Assembly (NCBI GenBank): GCA_903951425.1 | Contig: CAJBBX010000052.1 | Span: 1 to 48,420 of the forward strand | Direction: 5' to 3' | Length of the DNA: 48,420 bases | From: an uncultured Chthonomonas sp. | GTDB taxonomy: Bacteria > Armatimonadota > Chthonomonadetes > Chthonomonadales > CAJBBX01 | Shown here: positions 14,617 through 23,332 of the stretch, piece by piece | Numbering within the stretch: position 1 is the first letter of the stretch | Layout of the letters: every line of letters begins with the position of its first letter | The notes under the pieces: generated by a model | What the model was told of the DNA's origin: nothing | Databases searched by the model: none | What the model saw: only the letters and a program-made list of their open reading frames with translations | Made by a program: the position numbers and the translations under genes

Positions 14617-17196
14617 TCATGCGGGAGGTGGTCCGTCGAGGGTCTCGCGGACCGTGCGCGCGAGGACCTCTCGCGTGAAGGGCTTGGGGAGGAACGGCAT
14701 GCCGTCCTCCAGCACGCCGTCCTTGGCGGCCACGTTGGATGTGTAGCCCGACATGGCGATGCACCGGATGCCCGGCCGCAACTCCCGCATCACCTGTGCC
14801 AACTCGATGCCGGTCATCTTCGGCATGGTGATATCGGTCAGGAGCAGGTCGATCGTGCCGTCGAACGCGGCCTGCTGCTCGATCGCCTCTTCGGGCCCCT
14901 CCGCCGACAGCACGCGGTACCCCAGCCGCTCCAGTAGCCGCTGGGTCGAGATGCGGATGGGCCGCTCGTCTTCGACCAGCAGGATCGTCTCGCCGCCGCC
15001 GGCCGGCTGGGCGCGCTCGGGTCCAGACGCTACGGGCTCGGGAGTCGGCGGCATATCGAGCGACCTCGGCAGGTGCATGCGGAAGGTGGCGCCTCGGCCC
15101 GGCTCGCTATCCACCTGCACAAACCCGCCGTTCTGCTGCATGATGCCGAAGACCGTTGCCAACCCCAGGCCGGTACCCTCGCCGAGGCCCTTGGTCGTGT
15201 GGAAAGGCTCGAAGATGTGCTGCAGAGTCTCGGCGTCTATGCCATTTCCGGTGTCGCTGACTGTGAGTCGCACGAAGTCGCCGCCATCGAGCGAGACATT
15301 GGATGTCTCGACGGTCAGCGTGCCTGGCCCGGCCATGGCGTCGCGGGCGTTCACGGTCAGGTTGACCATGATCTGATCGATCTGCGACGCGTCGGCCTTC
15401 ACGTTCCAGAGCTCCTCGCCCGGACGCCAGGCGAGCTCGATATCCTCGCCGATGAGCCGGCGGAGCATTCTGAGCATGCCGTTGAGAACGCTGTTCAGAT
15501 CCAGCACGGTGGGCTTGATCGTCTGTTTGCTGGCGTAGGCCAGAAGCTGCCGGGTCAGGTCGGCTGACCTGTTGGACACGCCCTTGATCTCGTCGAGGTG
15601 CTCGACGGCCTGATGCCCGGCCGGCAGCACGTCTCGGGCCAGCTCCACATTGTTGAGCACGGCCATCAGCATGTTGTTGAAGTCGTGGGCGACGCCGCCT
15701 GCAAGCCGCCCGACGGCCTGCATCCTCTCTATGTGGGCCAACCGGGTCTGAAGCGCCTCGTGTTCGGCCGCGGTCCGCGTCTGGTCTGTGATGTCGGTGA
15801 CGATGCATGCGAACTGGCCGGGGGCCGGCCGAAAGGCCACCACATCAAAGTGCTTGCTCAGGCCTGCGGAGTAGTCGGTGAACCGGGTCGGCACGCCCGT
15901 TGCGACTACCTCGCCGTAAGCGGCGATCCAGGTCGGCTCGATGCCCGGCAGGGCCTCCGTGATCGTCCGGCCCACAATATCAGTGAAGCTGAGGCCGGTC
16001 ATCGCCTCGAATGCTGCATTGACCGCGAGGAACCGGTAGTCGATCGGGCGACCCCCTGCGTCGTAGACCATCTCATGCAGGGCGCAGCCGGTGGGCATGG
16101 CGCCGAAGAGCGCGTCATACTGCCGGCGGCTTGCCACCGCCGCGGCCCGCGACTCGGCCACCCGGGTCAGCATGGCGCTGATGCCGCCTGCCAGGGATGC
16201 AATCTCATCTGATCCGGTCACCGTCACTTGTCGGCTAGACTCGCCTTCAGGATCCACGCCGGCGACCTCGGCGCTGAGCCGCTCCAGGCGGGTGACCACG
16301 TACCGGCGGAGCACGATGGAGACCGTGACGCCGAAGACCAGGCATGCCACAACCAGCAGGACGCCGAAGAGGGCGGTGGCACGGACGCCCTGCCGGGAGA
16401 TCTCGCGCGGCATGGTCACCTGGACCAGGAGCGCCGGCGCTCCGCCGACGTCGTGCACGCGGCCGCATAGGCTCACGGTACCCTTGCCGTAGATTGCCGC
16501 GTCGTCCTGGGCTGCCTGGTTGAGCGCCGCAAGGGCTCGCCGGGCCTCTGGCGTGAGCGAGGGCGCATCGAGTGCATGGAGGGCGACGCCGACCTGCAGG
16601 TCATCGCTAATGCGCCGGACCTGCGCCGGGCCCAGGTAGCGACCCATCACGAGCACGCCCCGAGCCGGGCCGGCTCCAGCGCTGGTCAGAAGCGGCCGCG
16701 CCGCTACGGCCATGGCTCCGCCCCTGAGCATCACCACGCCCTTGGCTGCGGGGTCGCCTGCGACGGACCGGTGCAGCGGGCCGCCGGGGCGGACGAGATC
16801 GGCCAGGGCTGTCGGCGCGGGCCCGATTCTCGTATGTGCCCGACCGAACTCGCCTGACCAGACCGGACGGCCGGCGGTGTCGGTGATCAGCAGGGCATCC
16901 AGATCGAGGGCGTTCATGACAGATGGCGTGAGGTTCGCCTTCACGAAGGCGTCGCTACCGGTCTGGGCGAAGGCATAGGCGTCGTCAAAGTGGGACCAGT
17001 CGGCGACTGACCGGTCGACGTCATCCACTACATTGCTCAGCGCCACGCGAGCGCGAGCCAGATCGTGGCGGGCGTAGGCGGCTTCTGTGGCCTCGAAGGC
17101 GCGGCTCACGACGAGGCTGGCGGCGGCGTAGAGAAGGAGGACCAGGAGGCCGACGGCAAAGATCAGGATCGTCAGGACCCGTCTGCCGAGTCTCAT
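14617..17196 (-). CDS. CHASE4-PAS hybrid sensor histidine kinase
   Basis: This 859-residue membrane kinase has a first membrane helix at about 8-30. A periplasmic CHASE4-like sensor follows (about 45-265, with the hallmark ADWSHFDDAYAF), then a second helix (about 273-296) and a HAMP linker (to ~350). A PAS domain (about 355-475), HisKA with phospho-acceptor H504 (GGVAHDFNNMLMAVLNN) and HATPase_c (DTGNGI, GEGTGLGLATVFGI) come next. The C-terminal receiver domain (from ~736) has D788 (LLTDITMP) and K838 (FLPKPF). Phosphate can pass internally to the receiver or on to an unlinked regulator. No partner regulator gene is adjacent. Stop 14617 is followed by the G/C-rich repeats. Confidence 0.92.
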   Translation of the reverse strand: MRLGRRVLTILIFAVGLLVLLLYAAASLVVSRAFEATEAAYARHDLARARVALSNVVDDVDRSVADWSHFDDAYAFAQTGSDAFVKANLTPSVMNALDLDALLITDTAGRPVWSGEFGRAHTRIGPAPTALADLVRPGGPLHRSVAGDPAAKGVVMLRGGAMAVAARPLLTSAGAGPARGVLVMGRYLGPAQVRRISDDLQVGVALHALDAPSLTPEARRALAALNQAAQDDAAIYGKGTVSLCGRVHDVGGAPALLVQVTMPREISRQGVRATALFGVLLVVACLVFGVTVSIVLRRYVVTRLERLSAEVAGVDPEGESSRQVTVTGSDEIASLAGGISAMLTRVAESRAAAVASRRQYDALFGAMPTGCALHEMVYDAGGRPIDYRFLAVNAAFEAMTGLSFTDIVGRTITEALPGIEPTWIAAYGEVVATGVPTRFTDYSAGLSKHFDVVAFRPAPGQFACIVTDITDQTRTAAEHEALQTRLAHIERMQAVGRLAGGVAHDFNNMLMAVLNNVELARDVLPAGHQAVEHLDEIKGVSNRSADLTRQLLAYASKQTIKPTVLDLNSVLNGMLRMLRRLIGEDIELAWRPGEELWNVKADASQIDQIMVNLTVNARDAMAGPGTLTVETSNVSLDGGDFVRLTVSDTGNGIDAETLQHIFEPFHTTKGLGEGTGLGLATVFGIMQQNGGFVQVDSEPGRGATFRMHLPRSLDMPPTPEPVASGPERAQPAGGGETILLVEDERPIRISTQRLLERLGYRVLSAEGPEEAIEQQAAFDGTIDLLLTDITMPKMTGIELAQVMRELRPGIRCIAMSGYTSNVAAKDGVLEDGMPFLPKPFTREVLARTVRETLDGPPPA

Positions 17197-17541
17197 AGCA
17201 TCACCTCATGCCGCTGCTCGGGAGCATGCTCGCGGCCGATGCAGTGATTCTACCTGCCCCTCACCCCCTCGCCCTGCCGCGCTACGTCTACTTTTGGGGG
17301 CCCAAAGCGCGCCGGCATTGCTGAGGGTTCCATGTTCCGCTCCGCTGCCGGTATGGGCTCGCCTGCCGCCGTTTCTCCGACGGCGGCCGCTGCCGGCATA
17401 TGGAACACGTATACGCGGTCAGAGCCGATGCGGGCTCCCACCAAACCCACCGTCCGCAGGTACAATGCCGCTGTGGCGCGGCCTCCTTCCGCGTCATGCG
17501 TGAGCCGCAACTGGCAAGCGGCGCGTTGGTGCGCACTAGAG
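17197..17541. other. Intergenic region upstream of the hybrid kinase
   Basis: No convincing gene is seen. A hairpin (GCCGCCGT 17365-17372, ACGGCGGC 17380-17387) and a near direct repeat of CCGCTGCCGG (around 17342 and 17388) are present. A short minus-strand frame at 17250-17510 has no ribosome-binding site and atypical composition. The promoter for the kinase should lie here, but no clear -35/-10 pair is visible. Confidence 0.4.
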
Positions 17542-17573
17542 GCGCCCCCGGAGGCTTCGGCTTCCGGGGGCGC
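17542..17573 (-). terminator. Terminator of the porin gene
   Basis: A 14-bp stem (GCGCCCCCGGAGGC / GCTTCCGGGGGCGC, one G-U pair) closes on a four-base loop (TTCG on plus, CGAA on minus). It lies about 48 bases beyond the porin stop on the minus strand. No strong U-run follows on that strand. Confidence 0.65.
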
Positions 17574-17620
17574 TGTCTTTGCGTTGGGGCGGGTGGGCTA
17601 TCGCCGGCGGAGGCGAGGGC

Positions 17621-18724
17621 TCAGAACTTCACGGTCTGGCCGATGGTGATCGTGTGCTGCTTGCCTGAGGTCCCTGCGGCCGACGGGAAGAAGGCCGATC
17701 CCGCGTGGTCGTAGCGGTACTCGAGGCGGGTGAGGCCGCCGCCCTTCTGGGCCTGCTCGAGGGTGAGCGTCGAGCTGTGGAGGGTCTGGGGCGTGCCGGT
17801 GCGGAGGCCTTCGCTGTCGTCGAAGCCCTCGAACCGGGCGGCCACGGCGCAGGTGTCGCAGGCCTGGTAGCGGCCGTAGAGGGCCAGGCCGTTCCAGTGC
17901 CCGCCGCCGCCGGCGGAGCGCGTCGCCGAGGCGTAGTCGAAGTTTGCGCCCACCTTGAGCTTCGGCGTGAGGGCCATGGTGGCAACGAGGTCGACGAGTT
18001 GCACGTCCAATGCGTAGGGCAGGGCCGCGCCTGCGCCTTCGGTTCCGCCCATCCAGTTGAAGATCACGTTGGAGGCCGCCGTAGGCTTGTAGTTGAGCTG
18101 GAGGCCCAGCGACTTGCCGCCGTTGTCGTCCTCGGCGTTGTTCCAGCCGTTGACGAGGTGGAGCTGGCCGGTGAGGGCGCTACTGAGCGGGGTGGTGGCG
18201 CGGATACCCATGTGGTAGAAGGGGATCGCGTAGTTGAAGAGCAGGCCGCGCGAGTAGTTGTCGTTCAGCGGGCTCTCGATCACCTCAAGGCCCATCATGG
18301 TGACGTACTTGCCTGCGTCGATGGTGACCGGGTGGGCGCCGCCGCCCGTCCAGGTGCCGTAGAGCTGCTGGATCAGCTTGTAGTTGGTGGCGCCTCCGGG
18401 CTCTGTGGCGTGGACCAGGTCGGCGGTCTTGCCCGCGGTCAGCGTAGCGGTGAAGCCGAACGGCGAGGACGCTGTGGTCGAGCGGGTGATGTTGAGCTCG
18501 GCCAGGCTGAGCGCGAAGCTGCTGTGGCGCACGTCGAAGCTACGGCCGGTGAGCAGCGCGCCGGAGGCCGGATGGGAGAGGCTCGCCTGGGTGTAGACAT
18601 CCACCAATCCGGTGACGGTGGTGGTCGGCGCATCTTCTGCGCCGGCGCAGGCGAGGGGGCCGGCCAGGGCGACGACGGCGGCGAGGGCGCGTGCGAACGG
18701 GCGCACGGGCATGGCATGTGGCAT
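17621..18724 (-). CDS. Outer-membrane beta-barrel porin (OmpL-like, BBP2 type)
   Basis: This 367-residue protein starts at ATG 18724, with AAGGAG eight bases upstream. It has a signal peptide (FARALAAVVALAGPLACAGA). Alternating beta-strand sequence runs to a terminal phenylalanine (TIGQTVKF), typical of outer-membrane barrels. The stretches AGKYVTMMGLEVIESPLNDN, SRGLLFNYAIPFYHMGIRAT and GKSLGLQLNYKP match the putative beta-barrel porin-2 (OmpL-like) family. It should form a general or solute-specific channel in the outer membrane, which implies a two-membrane cell. A strong hairpin follows the gene, so it is probably monocistronic. Confidence 0.82.
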   Translation of the reverse strand: MPHAMPVRPFARALAAVVALAGPLACAGAEDAPTTTVTGLVDVYTQASLSHPASGALLTGRSFDVRHSSFALSLAELNITRSTTASSPFGFTATLTAGKTADLVHATEPGGATNYKLIQQLYGTWTGGGAHPVTIDAGKYVTMMGLEVIESPLNDNYSRGLLFNYAIPFYHMGIRATTPLSSALTGQLHLVNGWNNAEDDNGGKSLGLQLNYKPTAASNVIFNWMGGTEGAGAALPYALDVQLVDLVATMALTPKLKVGANFDYASATRSAGGGGHWNGLALYGRYQACDTCAVAARFEGFDDSEGLRTGTPQTLHSSTLTLEQAQKGGGLTRLEYRYDHAGSAFFPSAAGTSGKQHTITIGQTVKF

Positions 18725-19019
18725 GGCTCGATCTCCTTGGAGTGTGGCTGGCGGACGAATCCGCAGGGAGACGGCCCACAACCCCGTGGAGCGTCGAACT
18801 GGGTGGTTTCCCGGCGCAGGTCGTGTGGGGTCCCGTTCAGGGCGGGTCCGCACGGTGGCGAGGGAGTGTGCGCAAGGCGCTGCGCGCGGGACGCATCTCC
18901 GGCGAGGATGCCGGTGAACACGTCCGGTGGCCGGCGGCAACTGCGCCGCCAGCCAGACAGTGGCTCAGGATGTCACGGAGCAGGCCTCTATGTCAAGCGT
19001 TCGTCGGGCTACCCGCCTG
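18725..19019 (-). promoter_or_regulatory. Region upstream of the porin gene, weak promoter candidate
   Basis: This 295-base gap lies between the glnS stop and the porin start, both on the minus strand. A consensus -35 TTGACA reads on the minus strand at 18996-18991, but no good -10 stands 16-18 bases downstream. I see no open frame with protein-like composition. The long leader this would give leaves the promoter uncertain. Confidence 0.3.
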
Positions 19020-20735
19020 TCACTTGCCCCCTTTGGCCGCCTTCTCGATCCTGGCCCACGTGTCGCGGAGTGTGACGGTGCGGTTGAAGACCAGGGCGCC
19101 CGGCGCGCTCTCCTTGTCGACGCAGAAGTAGCCAAGCCGCTCGAACTGGTAGCGCGTCCCCGGTAGCGCCTCGGCGGCCGAGGGCTCCACGAAGCCGCGC
19201 ACCACCTTGAGGGATTCGGGGTTCAGGTTGTCGAGGTAGGTTTGGCCCGGCTCGACGTCGTCGGGGTCGGGCTTCAGGAAGAGATGGTCGTAGAGCCTCG
19301 CCTCCATGGGCGCGGCGGTGGGGGCCGCCACCCAGTGGAGCGTGGCCTTCACCTTGCGGCCGTCGGGTGCGTCGCCGCCTCGGGTGGCGGGGTCGTAGGT
19401 GCATCGAAGCTCCACAACGGCTCCGTCGGCGTCCTTCACCACCTCCTCGCAGCGGATGAAGTAGCCGTTGCGCAATCGGACCTCGCGGCCCGGCGAGAGG
19501 CGGAAGAACTTGGGCGGCGGCACCTCGCGGAAGTCGTCGCGCTCGATGTAGAGCTCGCCGCAGAAGGGGACCTTGCGGGTGCCGGCCGAGGGGTCCTCGG
19601 GGTTGTTGATGACGTCGAGCTCCTCGACCCGGCCCTCGGGGTAGTTGGTCAGCACCACCTTCAGCGGATCCAGCACGGCCATGATGCGCGGCGAGGTGCG
19701 GTTCAGGTCCTCGCGGACGCAATCCTCCAGCGCGGCCACGTCGACCATGCTGTCGGTCTTGGCGACGCCGATGCGGCGGCAGAACTCGCGAATGGCCTCG
19801 GGCGTGAAGCCCCTGCGGCGGAGCCCGGCAAGGGTGGGCAGGCGCGGGTCATCGTAGCCGTTCACGTGGCCGCCGTTGACCAGGTCGATGAAGCGGCGCT
19901 TGCTCATGACGGTGTAGTAGAGGTTCAGGCGCGCGAACTCGATCTGGCGCGGGTGGTAGATGCCCAACTCGTCCAGGAACCAGTCGTAGAGCGGCCGGTG
20001 GATCTCGTACTCCTGCGAGCAGAGCGAGTGGGTGACGCCCTCGATGGAGTCCTCGAGGCCGTGCGCCCAGTCGTACATGGGGTAGAGGCGCCACTTGTCG
20101 CCCTGGCGGTGGTGGTCGGAATGGAGGATGCGGTACATCACCGGGTCGCGCAGGAGGAAATTCGGCGAGGACATGTCGATCTTGGCCCGCAGCGTGCGCG
20201 TGCCGTCGGGGAACTCGCCGGCGCGCATGCGGGCGAAGAGGTCCAGGTTCTCGTCGGCGGTGCGGTTGCGGTAGGGGCTGTCTACGCCGGGCGTGGTGAG
20301 GGTGCCGCGGCCGGCGCTCACCTCTTCGGCCGTCAGGTCGCAGACGTAGGCCTTGCCCTTGCGGATCAGGTCGCAGGCCCACTCATACATCTGCTCGAAG
20401 TAGTCCGAGGCGTAGAGGAGGCGGTCTTCCCAATCGGCTCCGATCCAGCGGACGTCCTCGATGATGGCGTCGACGAACTCCTGGTCCTCGCGCACGGGGT
20501 TGGTGTCGTCAAACCGGAGGTTGAACTTGCCGCCGAACTCCAGGGCGATGCCGTAGTCGATCCAGACGGCCTTGGCGTGCCCAATGTGCAGGTACGCGTT
20601 GGGCTCCGGCGGGAACCGCGTGTGGACCCGGTCGAACCGGCCGTTCCGCAGATCCTCGCGGATGGCCTCCCGGATGAAGTCGGTCTGGGTCTCGCGGCGC
20701 TCGCCGGCGCCTCCTGCAACGTCTGCTTCGCCCAT
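19020..20735 (-). CDS. glnS: Glutaminyl-tRNA synthetase
   Basis: This 571-residue class I aminoacyl-tRNA synthetase charges tRNA-Gln with glutamine. The HIGH motif is H50-I-G-H53 ([15 protein letters not shown]) and the KMSKS-equivalent is VMSKR at 276-280. The GlnRS/GluRS-type acceptor-binding segments are clear ([37 protein letters not shown]), and the C-terminal two-barrel anticodon-binding domain is complete (KPDPDD to [13 protein letters not shown]). Length is close to the usual ~555. ATG 20735 has GGGGAG five bases upstream. Its presence indicates direct glutaminylation rather than only the GatCAB amidation route. It is divergent from the GntR/LacI regulator. Confidence 0.96.
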   Translation of the reverse strand: MGEADVAGGAGERRETQTDFIREAIREDLRNGRFDRVHTRFPPEPNAYLHIGHAKAVWIDYGIALEFGGKFNLRFDDTNPVREDQEFVDAIIEDVRWIGADWEDRLLYASDYFEQMYEWACDLIRKGKAYVCDLTAEEVSAGRGTLTTPGVDSPYRNRTADENLDLFARMRAGEFPDGTRTLRAKIDMSSPNFLLRDPVMYRILHSDHHRQGDKWRLYPMYDWAHGLEDSIEGVTHSLCSQEYEIHRPLYDWFLDELGIYHPRQIEFARLNLYYTVMSKRRFIDLVNGGHVNGYDDPRLPTLAGLRRRGFTPEAIREFCRRIGVAKTDSMVDVAALEDCVREDLNRTSPRIMAVLDPLKVVLTNYPEGRVEELDVINNPEDPSAGTRKVPFCGELYIERDDFREVPPPKFFRLSPGREVRLRNGYFIRCEEVVKDADGAVVELRCTYDPATRGGDAPDGRKVKATLHWVAAPTAAPMEARLYDHLFLKPDPDDVEPGQTYLDNLNPESLKVVRGFVEPSAAEALPGTRYQFERLGYFCVDKESAPGALVFNRTVTLRDTWARIEKAAKGGK

Positions 20736-20828
20736 GGCTGCTCCCCATCGTAGACGGCGCTTCGGCGTTGAAGCGAGTGTTCCAACCAGTATACCGCTCA
20801 CGATTCCGGCCCGGCGTCGCGGGACCGC

Positions 20829-20857
20829 TTGACACTGGACTGCAAGTGGTGTAAAGT
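20829..20857 (+). promoter_or_regulatory. Sigma-70-type promoter of the GntR/LacI regulator
   Basis: TTGACA (20829-20834), a 17-base spacer and TAAAGT (20852-20857) make the best promoter in the window. Transcription would start near 20864, leaving a leader of about 67 bases to ATG 20931, or almost none to ATG 20868. Confidence 0.65.
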
Positions 20858-20930
20858 GGTAGGGAGCATGGTGGCGATCATCAGGTCGCAGTTTGATGCA
20901 GGGTGCGCTCGAGGCGAGGCGGAAGCAAAG

Positions 20931-22109
20931 ATGGCGACGCGGCCAACCGGCGAAGCGGCAGTGAAGCGGAGCAGGCTTCCGGCGTACCAGCGCGTCGTCC
21001 GCATCTTGCGGGACCGTATCGCCGACTACGGATATGCCGTGGGCGAGTACTTCCCGTCGGAGCGTGATCTGGCCGCCGAGTTCCGGTGCAGCCGCGACAC
21101 GATCCGTCAGGCGATGGACGTGCTGAAGCAGGACGGCCTGGTGGCCCCGGAGCAGGGGCGCGGGACCGTGGTGCTGGGCCTGCCGGAGCCCCACGAAACG
21201 CCGAGGGAAGCCAGGGACCGGCTGCAGTTGGCCGCCCTGATCATCTACGGGATGGCGCGGGACGGTTCGGCGGCCATATTCCAGGGATGCCAGGAGATCA
21301 TGAGGCTGGAGGACCACCACCTCATCGTGTGCGAGACGCCGAGGGATGCCCAGAGGCGGCATGAGACCGAGGCGGCGCACCTGCGTTCTTTGATAGACAA
21401 GGGGATCGGCGGGATCATCATCTACGCCGAACCCACCGACCAGAACCGGAGCCTCCTTACCGAGGCCCTGGGCGGCGGCGTCAGCGTCGTGCAGATAGAC
21501 CGCTACCTGCAGGGCCTGGACTGCGACTACGTGGGTGTCTCGAACGTGGCGGCCGCGCGCGCGGTCGTCGAGCATCTGGTGCAGGACGGTTACCGCCGCA
21601 TCGTCGCCGTCTCGCTGGAGCCCGAGCCCTCGTCGTGTACCGAGAGGCTGGCGGGCTACACGGAGGCCATGGACGCCCACGAGCTACCGGCACGTGTGGA
21701 GTTCGGCGGACCGACGACTGAGACCAACGCCGAGATGACGCGGCTCGTTGACCGATGGATCGCCACGGAGGCGATCCCCGATGCCGTCTTTGCGGTCAAT
21801 GACGGACTGGCGTTGCTTCTGATCCGTGCGCTCCGCGATCGGGGGCTGAAGGCGCCCGGCGACGTTGCCGTGGCCGGGTTCGATGACATTGGGGCTGCCG
21901 CGCTGATGGAGCCGCCGCTGACAACCGTGAGGCAGCCGTTCTACGAGATGGGCCAGACCGCCGCGAGGTTGCTGCTTGACCGCATGGCGGGAACGTACAC
22001 GGGCGTGGCCCGGCGCGTCACCTGTCCGACGCAACTGGTCGTCCGTGAATCATGTGGGTGCTCGCAGTCCGGCCGCGCAAAGGCGCGCAGCCGGGCCGCT
22101 CGCCTATAG
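20931..22109 (+). CDS. GntR-type HTH / LacI-type sensor chimeric regulator
   Basis: This 392-residue regulator combines a GntR winged helix (about 18-83: [45 protein letters not shown]) with a LacI/periplasmic-binding-like sugar sensor (about 100-375). The sensor shows [49 protein letters not shown] and [12 protein letters not shown]. Such chimeras are the common sugar-responsive regulators of Armatimonadota and Verrucomicrobia. The start is uncertain: ATG 20931 begins the conserved region closely, while ATG 20868 in the same frame would be nearly leaderless. It is followed 53 bases later by the prepilin gene and then by a sugar kinase, its likely regulon. The ligand is probably a sugar, by inference. 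Confidence 0.9.
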   Translation: MATRPTGEAAVKRSRLPAYQRVVRILRDRIADYGYAVGEYFPSERDLAAEFRCSRDTIRQAMDVLKQDGLVAPEQGRGTVVLGLPEPHETPREARDRLQLAALIIYGMARDGSAAIFQGCQEIMRLEDHHLIVCETPRDAQRRHETEAAHLRSLIDKGIGGIIIYAEPTDQNRSLLTEALGGGVSVVQIDRYLQGLDCDYVGVSNVAAARAVVEHLVQDGYRRIVAVSLEPEPSSCTERLAGYTEAMDAHELPARVEFGGPTTETNAEMTRLVDRWIATEAIPDAVFAVNDGLALLLIRALRDRGLKAPGDVAVAGFDDIGAAALMEPPLTTVRQPFYEMGQTAARLLLDRMAGTYTGVARRVTCPTQLVVRESCGCSQSGRAKARSRAARL

Positions 22110-22162
22110 CGATGACCGTCGCCTACGAGCGCCGGCACATCAAATCCACGAAGGAGATGGAT

Positions 22163-22921
22163 GTGAGATTGATGCATGCACAACGTGGTCGGCGTGGCTT
22201 TACGCTGATCGAACTGCTCGTCGTCATCGCGATCATCGCGATCCTGGCGGCGATCCTCTTCCCTGTCTTCGCCCGCGCCCGTGAGCAGGCAAGGAAGACC
22301 TCCTGCCTCTCCAACATGAAGCAGATCGGCCTGAGCTTGATGATGTACGTGCAGGACTACGATGAGACCGTGCCAGACTCGTCGGTAACCTGCAACGACG
22401 ACCCCTCCTTCACCCCCATGTGCAACTACGCCAACGGCTACGTCGGCGGCCTGCACATCCAGGCGTTTGGCCATCGGCGCTACCTGGCCAACGGGCAGCT
22501 TGGCGGCCATGTCCGCGTGCTGAACCCCTACGTCAAGAACGTCCAGATCTTCACCTGCCCCAGCGACGCCCAGGCTGAGCGCTGGATCCCGTGGGCCGTC
22601 TCCAGCAGCTACTACTTCCGCCACGCCATCGACGGCTACACCTTCACCTGGCGCCATGCCATGCGCATGGCCTCGATCCAGCGGCCGGCATCCCTCGCCC
22701 CGATCGTCGAAGAGGCCTGGCACGACGGCGGCGGCACCCCCTGGATGTGGACCGGCACGAACGAAGGCCGCGACAAGACCATCAACGCCGTCTTTTTCGA
22801 CGGCCATGCGTCTTTGCTGCGCATCCCGTTCACCACCCAGCTGGGCGTAGCTAACTACGATATCAACTGGTACCTCAAGGGCCACCATTGGCACCTCGAC
22901 AACGACCCGTCCGACATCTAA
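22163..22921 (+). CDS. Type IV prepilin-like (type II secretion pseudopilin-like) protein
   Basis: This 252-residue protein begins with a short basic leader, then the prepilin peptidase site G|FTLIE and a hydrophobic helix ([15 protein letters not shown]). [20 protein letters not shown] and [16 protein letters not shown] follow, the signature of the very abundant armatimonad H-X9-DG-type prepilins. The C-terminus carries [16 protein letters not shown], matching the DGH motif of that group. GTG 22163 is chosen because AAGGAG lies six bases upstream; ATG 22157 and ATG 22172 are alternatives. It should be cleaved and assembled or anchored at the inner membrane. Its role in sugar loci is unknown; surface binding or secretion of polysaccharide-active proteins is plausible. 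Confidence 0.9.
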   Translation: MRLMHAQRGRRGFTLIELLVVIAIIAILAAILFPVFARAREQARKTSCLSNMKQIGLSLMMYVQDYDETVPDSSVTCNDDPSFTPMCNYANGYVGGLHIQAFGHRRYLANGQLGGHVRVLNPYVKNVQIFTCPSDAQAERWIPWAVSSSYYFRHAIDGYTFTWRHAMRMASIQRPASLAPIVEEAWHDGGGTPWMWTGTNEGRDKTINAVFFDGHASLLRIPFTTQLGVANYDINWYLKGHHWHLDNDPSDI

Positions 22922-22934
22922 GGCTGGTGACCGC

Positions 22935-23207
22935 GTGAAGAACCTCGATCCCAAGATCGTCATCCCGGCCGTCATCGTCATCCTGGTGCTCTGCGCCGCG
23001 GTGATCCTCAAGACGGTGGGTGTCGGCAAGGACACCACGCCGCCGCCGATCGCAACCGGTGGCGGGCCCGCGCCGGTCACCGGGCCTGCCGGTGGCGCCG
23101 GCTCCCCGCCGCCTATGTCCGTGACGCTTCCGGGCATGGGTGAGGCGCAGAGCAAGACGCCGCCGCGGCCGATGCTCGGCGGCGGAGCGCCCGGCATGGG
23201 CCGCTAG
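22935..23207 (+). CDS. Small single-pass membrane protein with Pro/Gly-rich tail
   Basis: This 90-residue protein starts with GTG. A short head (MKNLDPK) precedes one membrane helix (IVIPAVIVILVLCAAVIL, about 8-25). The rest is an exported low-complexity tail rich in Gly, Pro and Met (GGGPAPVTGPAGGAGSPPP). It begins 13 bases after the prepilin stop and is surely co-transcribed with it. I know no characterised family. Small proteins of this shape often follow prepilin genes in these bacteria, suggesting an accessory role. The function is not known. Confidence 0.75.
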   Translation: MKNLDPKIVIPAVIVILVLCAAVILKTVGVGKDTTPPPIATGGGPAPVTGPAGGAGSPPPMSVTLPGMGEAQSKTPPRPMLGGGAPGMGR

Positions 23208-23259
23208 GCCCCGTCGCACTTCGCTTAGCCCGGAGTGGCCCGTGTGGGCTTCTCCGTCC

Positions 23260-23300
23260 GGCAAGCGGCCGCAGTCCCATGTGGGCTGTGGCCGCTTGCC
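23260..23300 (+). terminator. Strong hairpin between the prepilin pair and the sugar kinase
   Basis: GGCAAGCGGCCGCAG (23260-23274) and CTGTGGCCGCTTGCC (23286-23300) form a 15-bp stem with one G-U pair. The 11-base loop contains a smaller CCCA/TGGG hairpin. There is no U-run, and the kinase starts 32 bases later. It could end the prepilin transcript or stabilise or attenuate expression of the kinase. Confidence 0.5.
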
Positions 23301-23332
23301 ACATCTGCCCGTCCCGATGGAGCGGATCGCCC

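Noticed and set aside
17250-17510. 86-residue minus-strand frame before the hybrid kinase
   Set aside because: No ribosome-binding site, no motif, atypical composition, and it includes a hairpin-forming stretch; not supported as a gene.
17705-20753. Plus-strand frames of 456 and 503 residues opposite the porin and glnS
   Set aside because: Antisense shadows; the opposite strands encode a recognisable porin and an unambiguous GlnRS.
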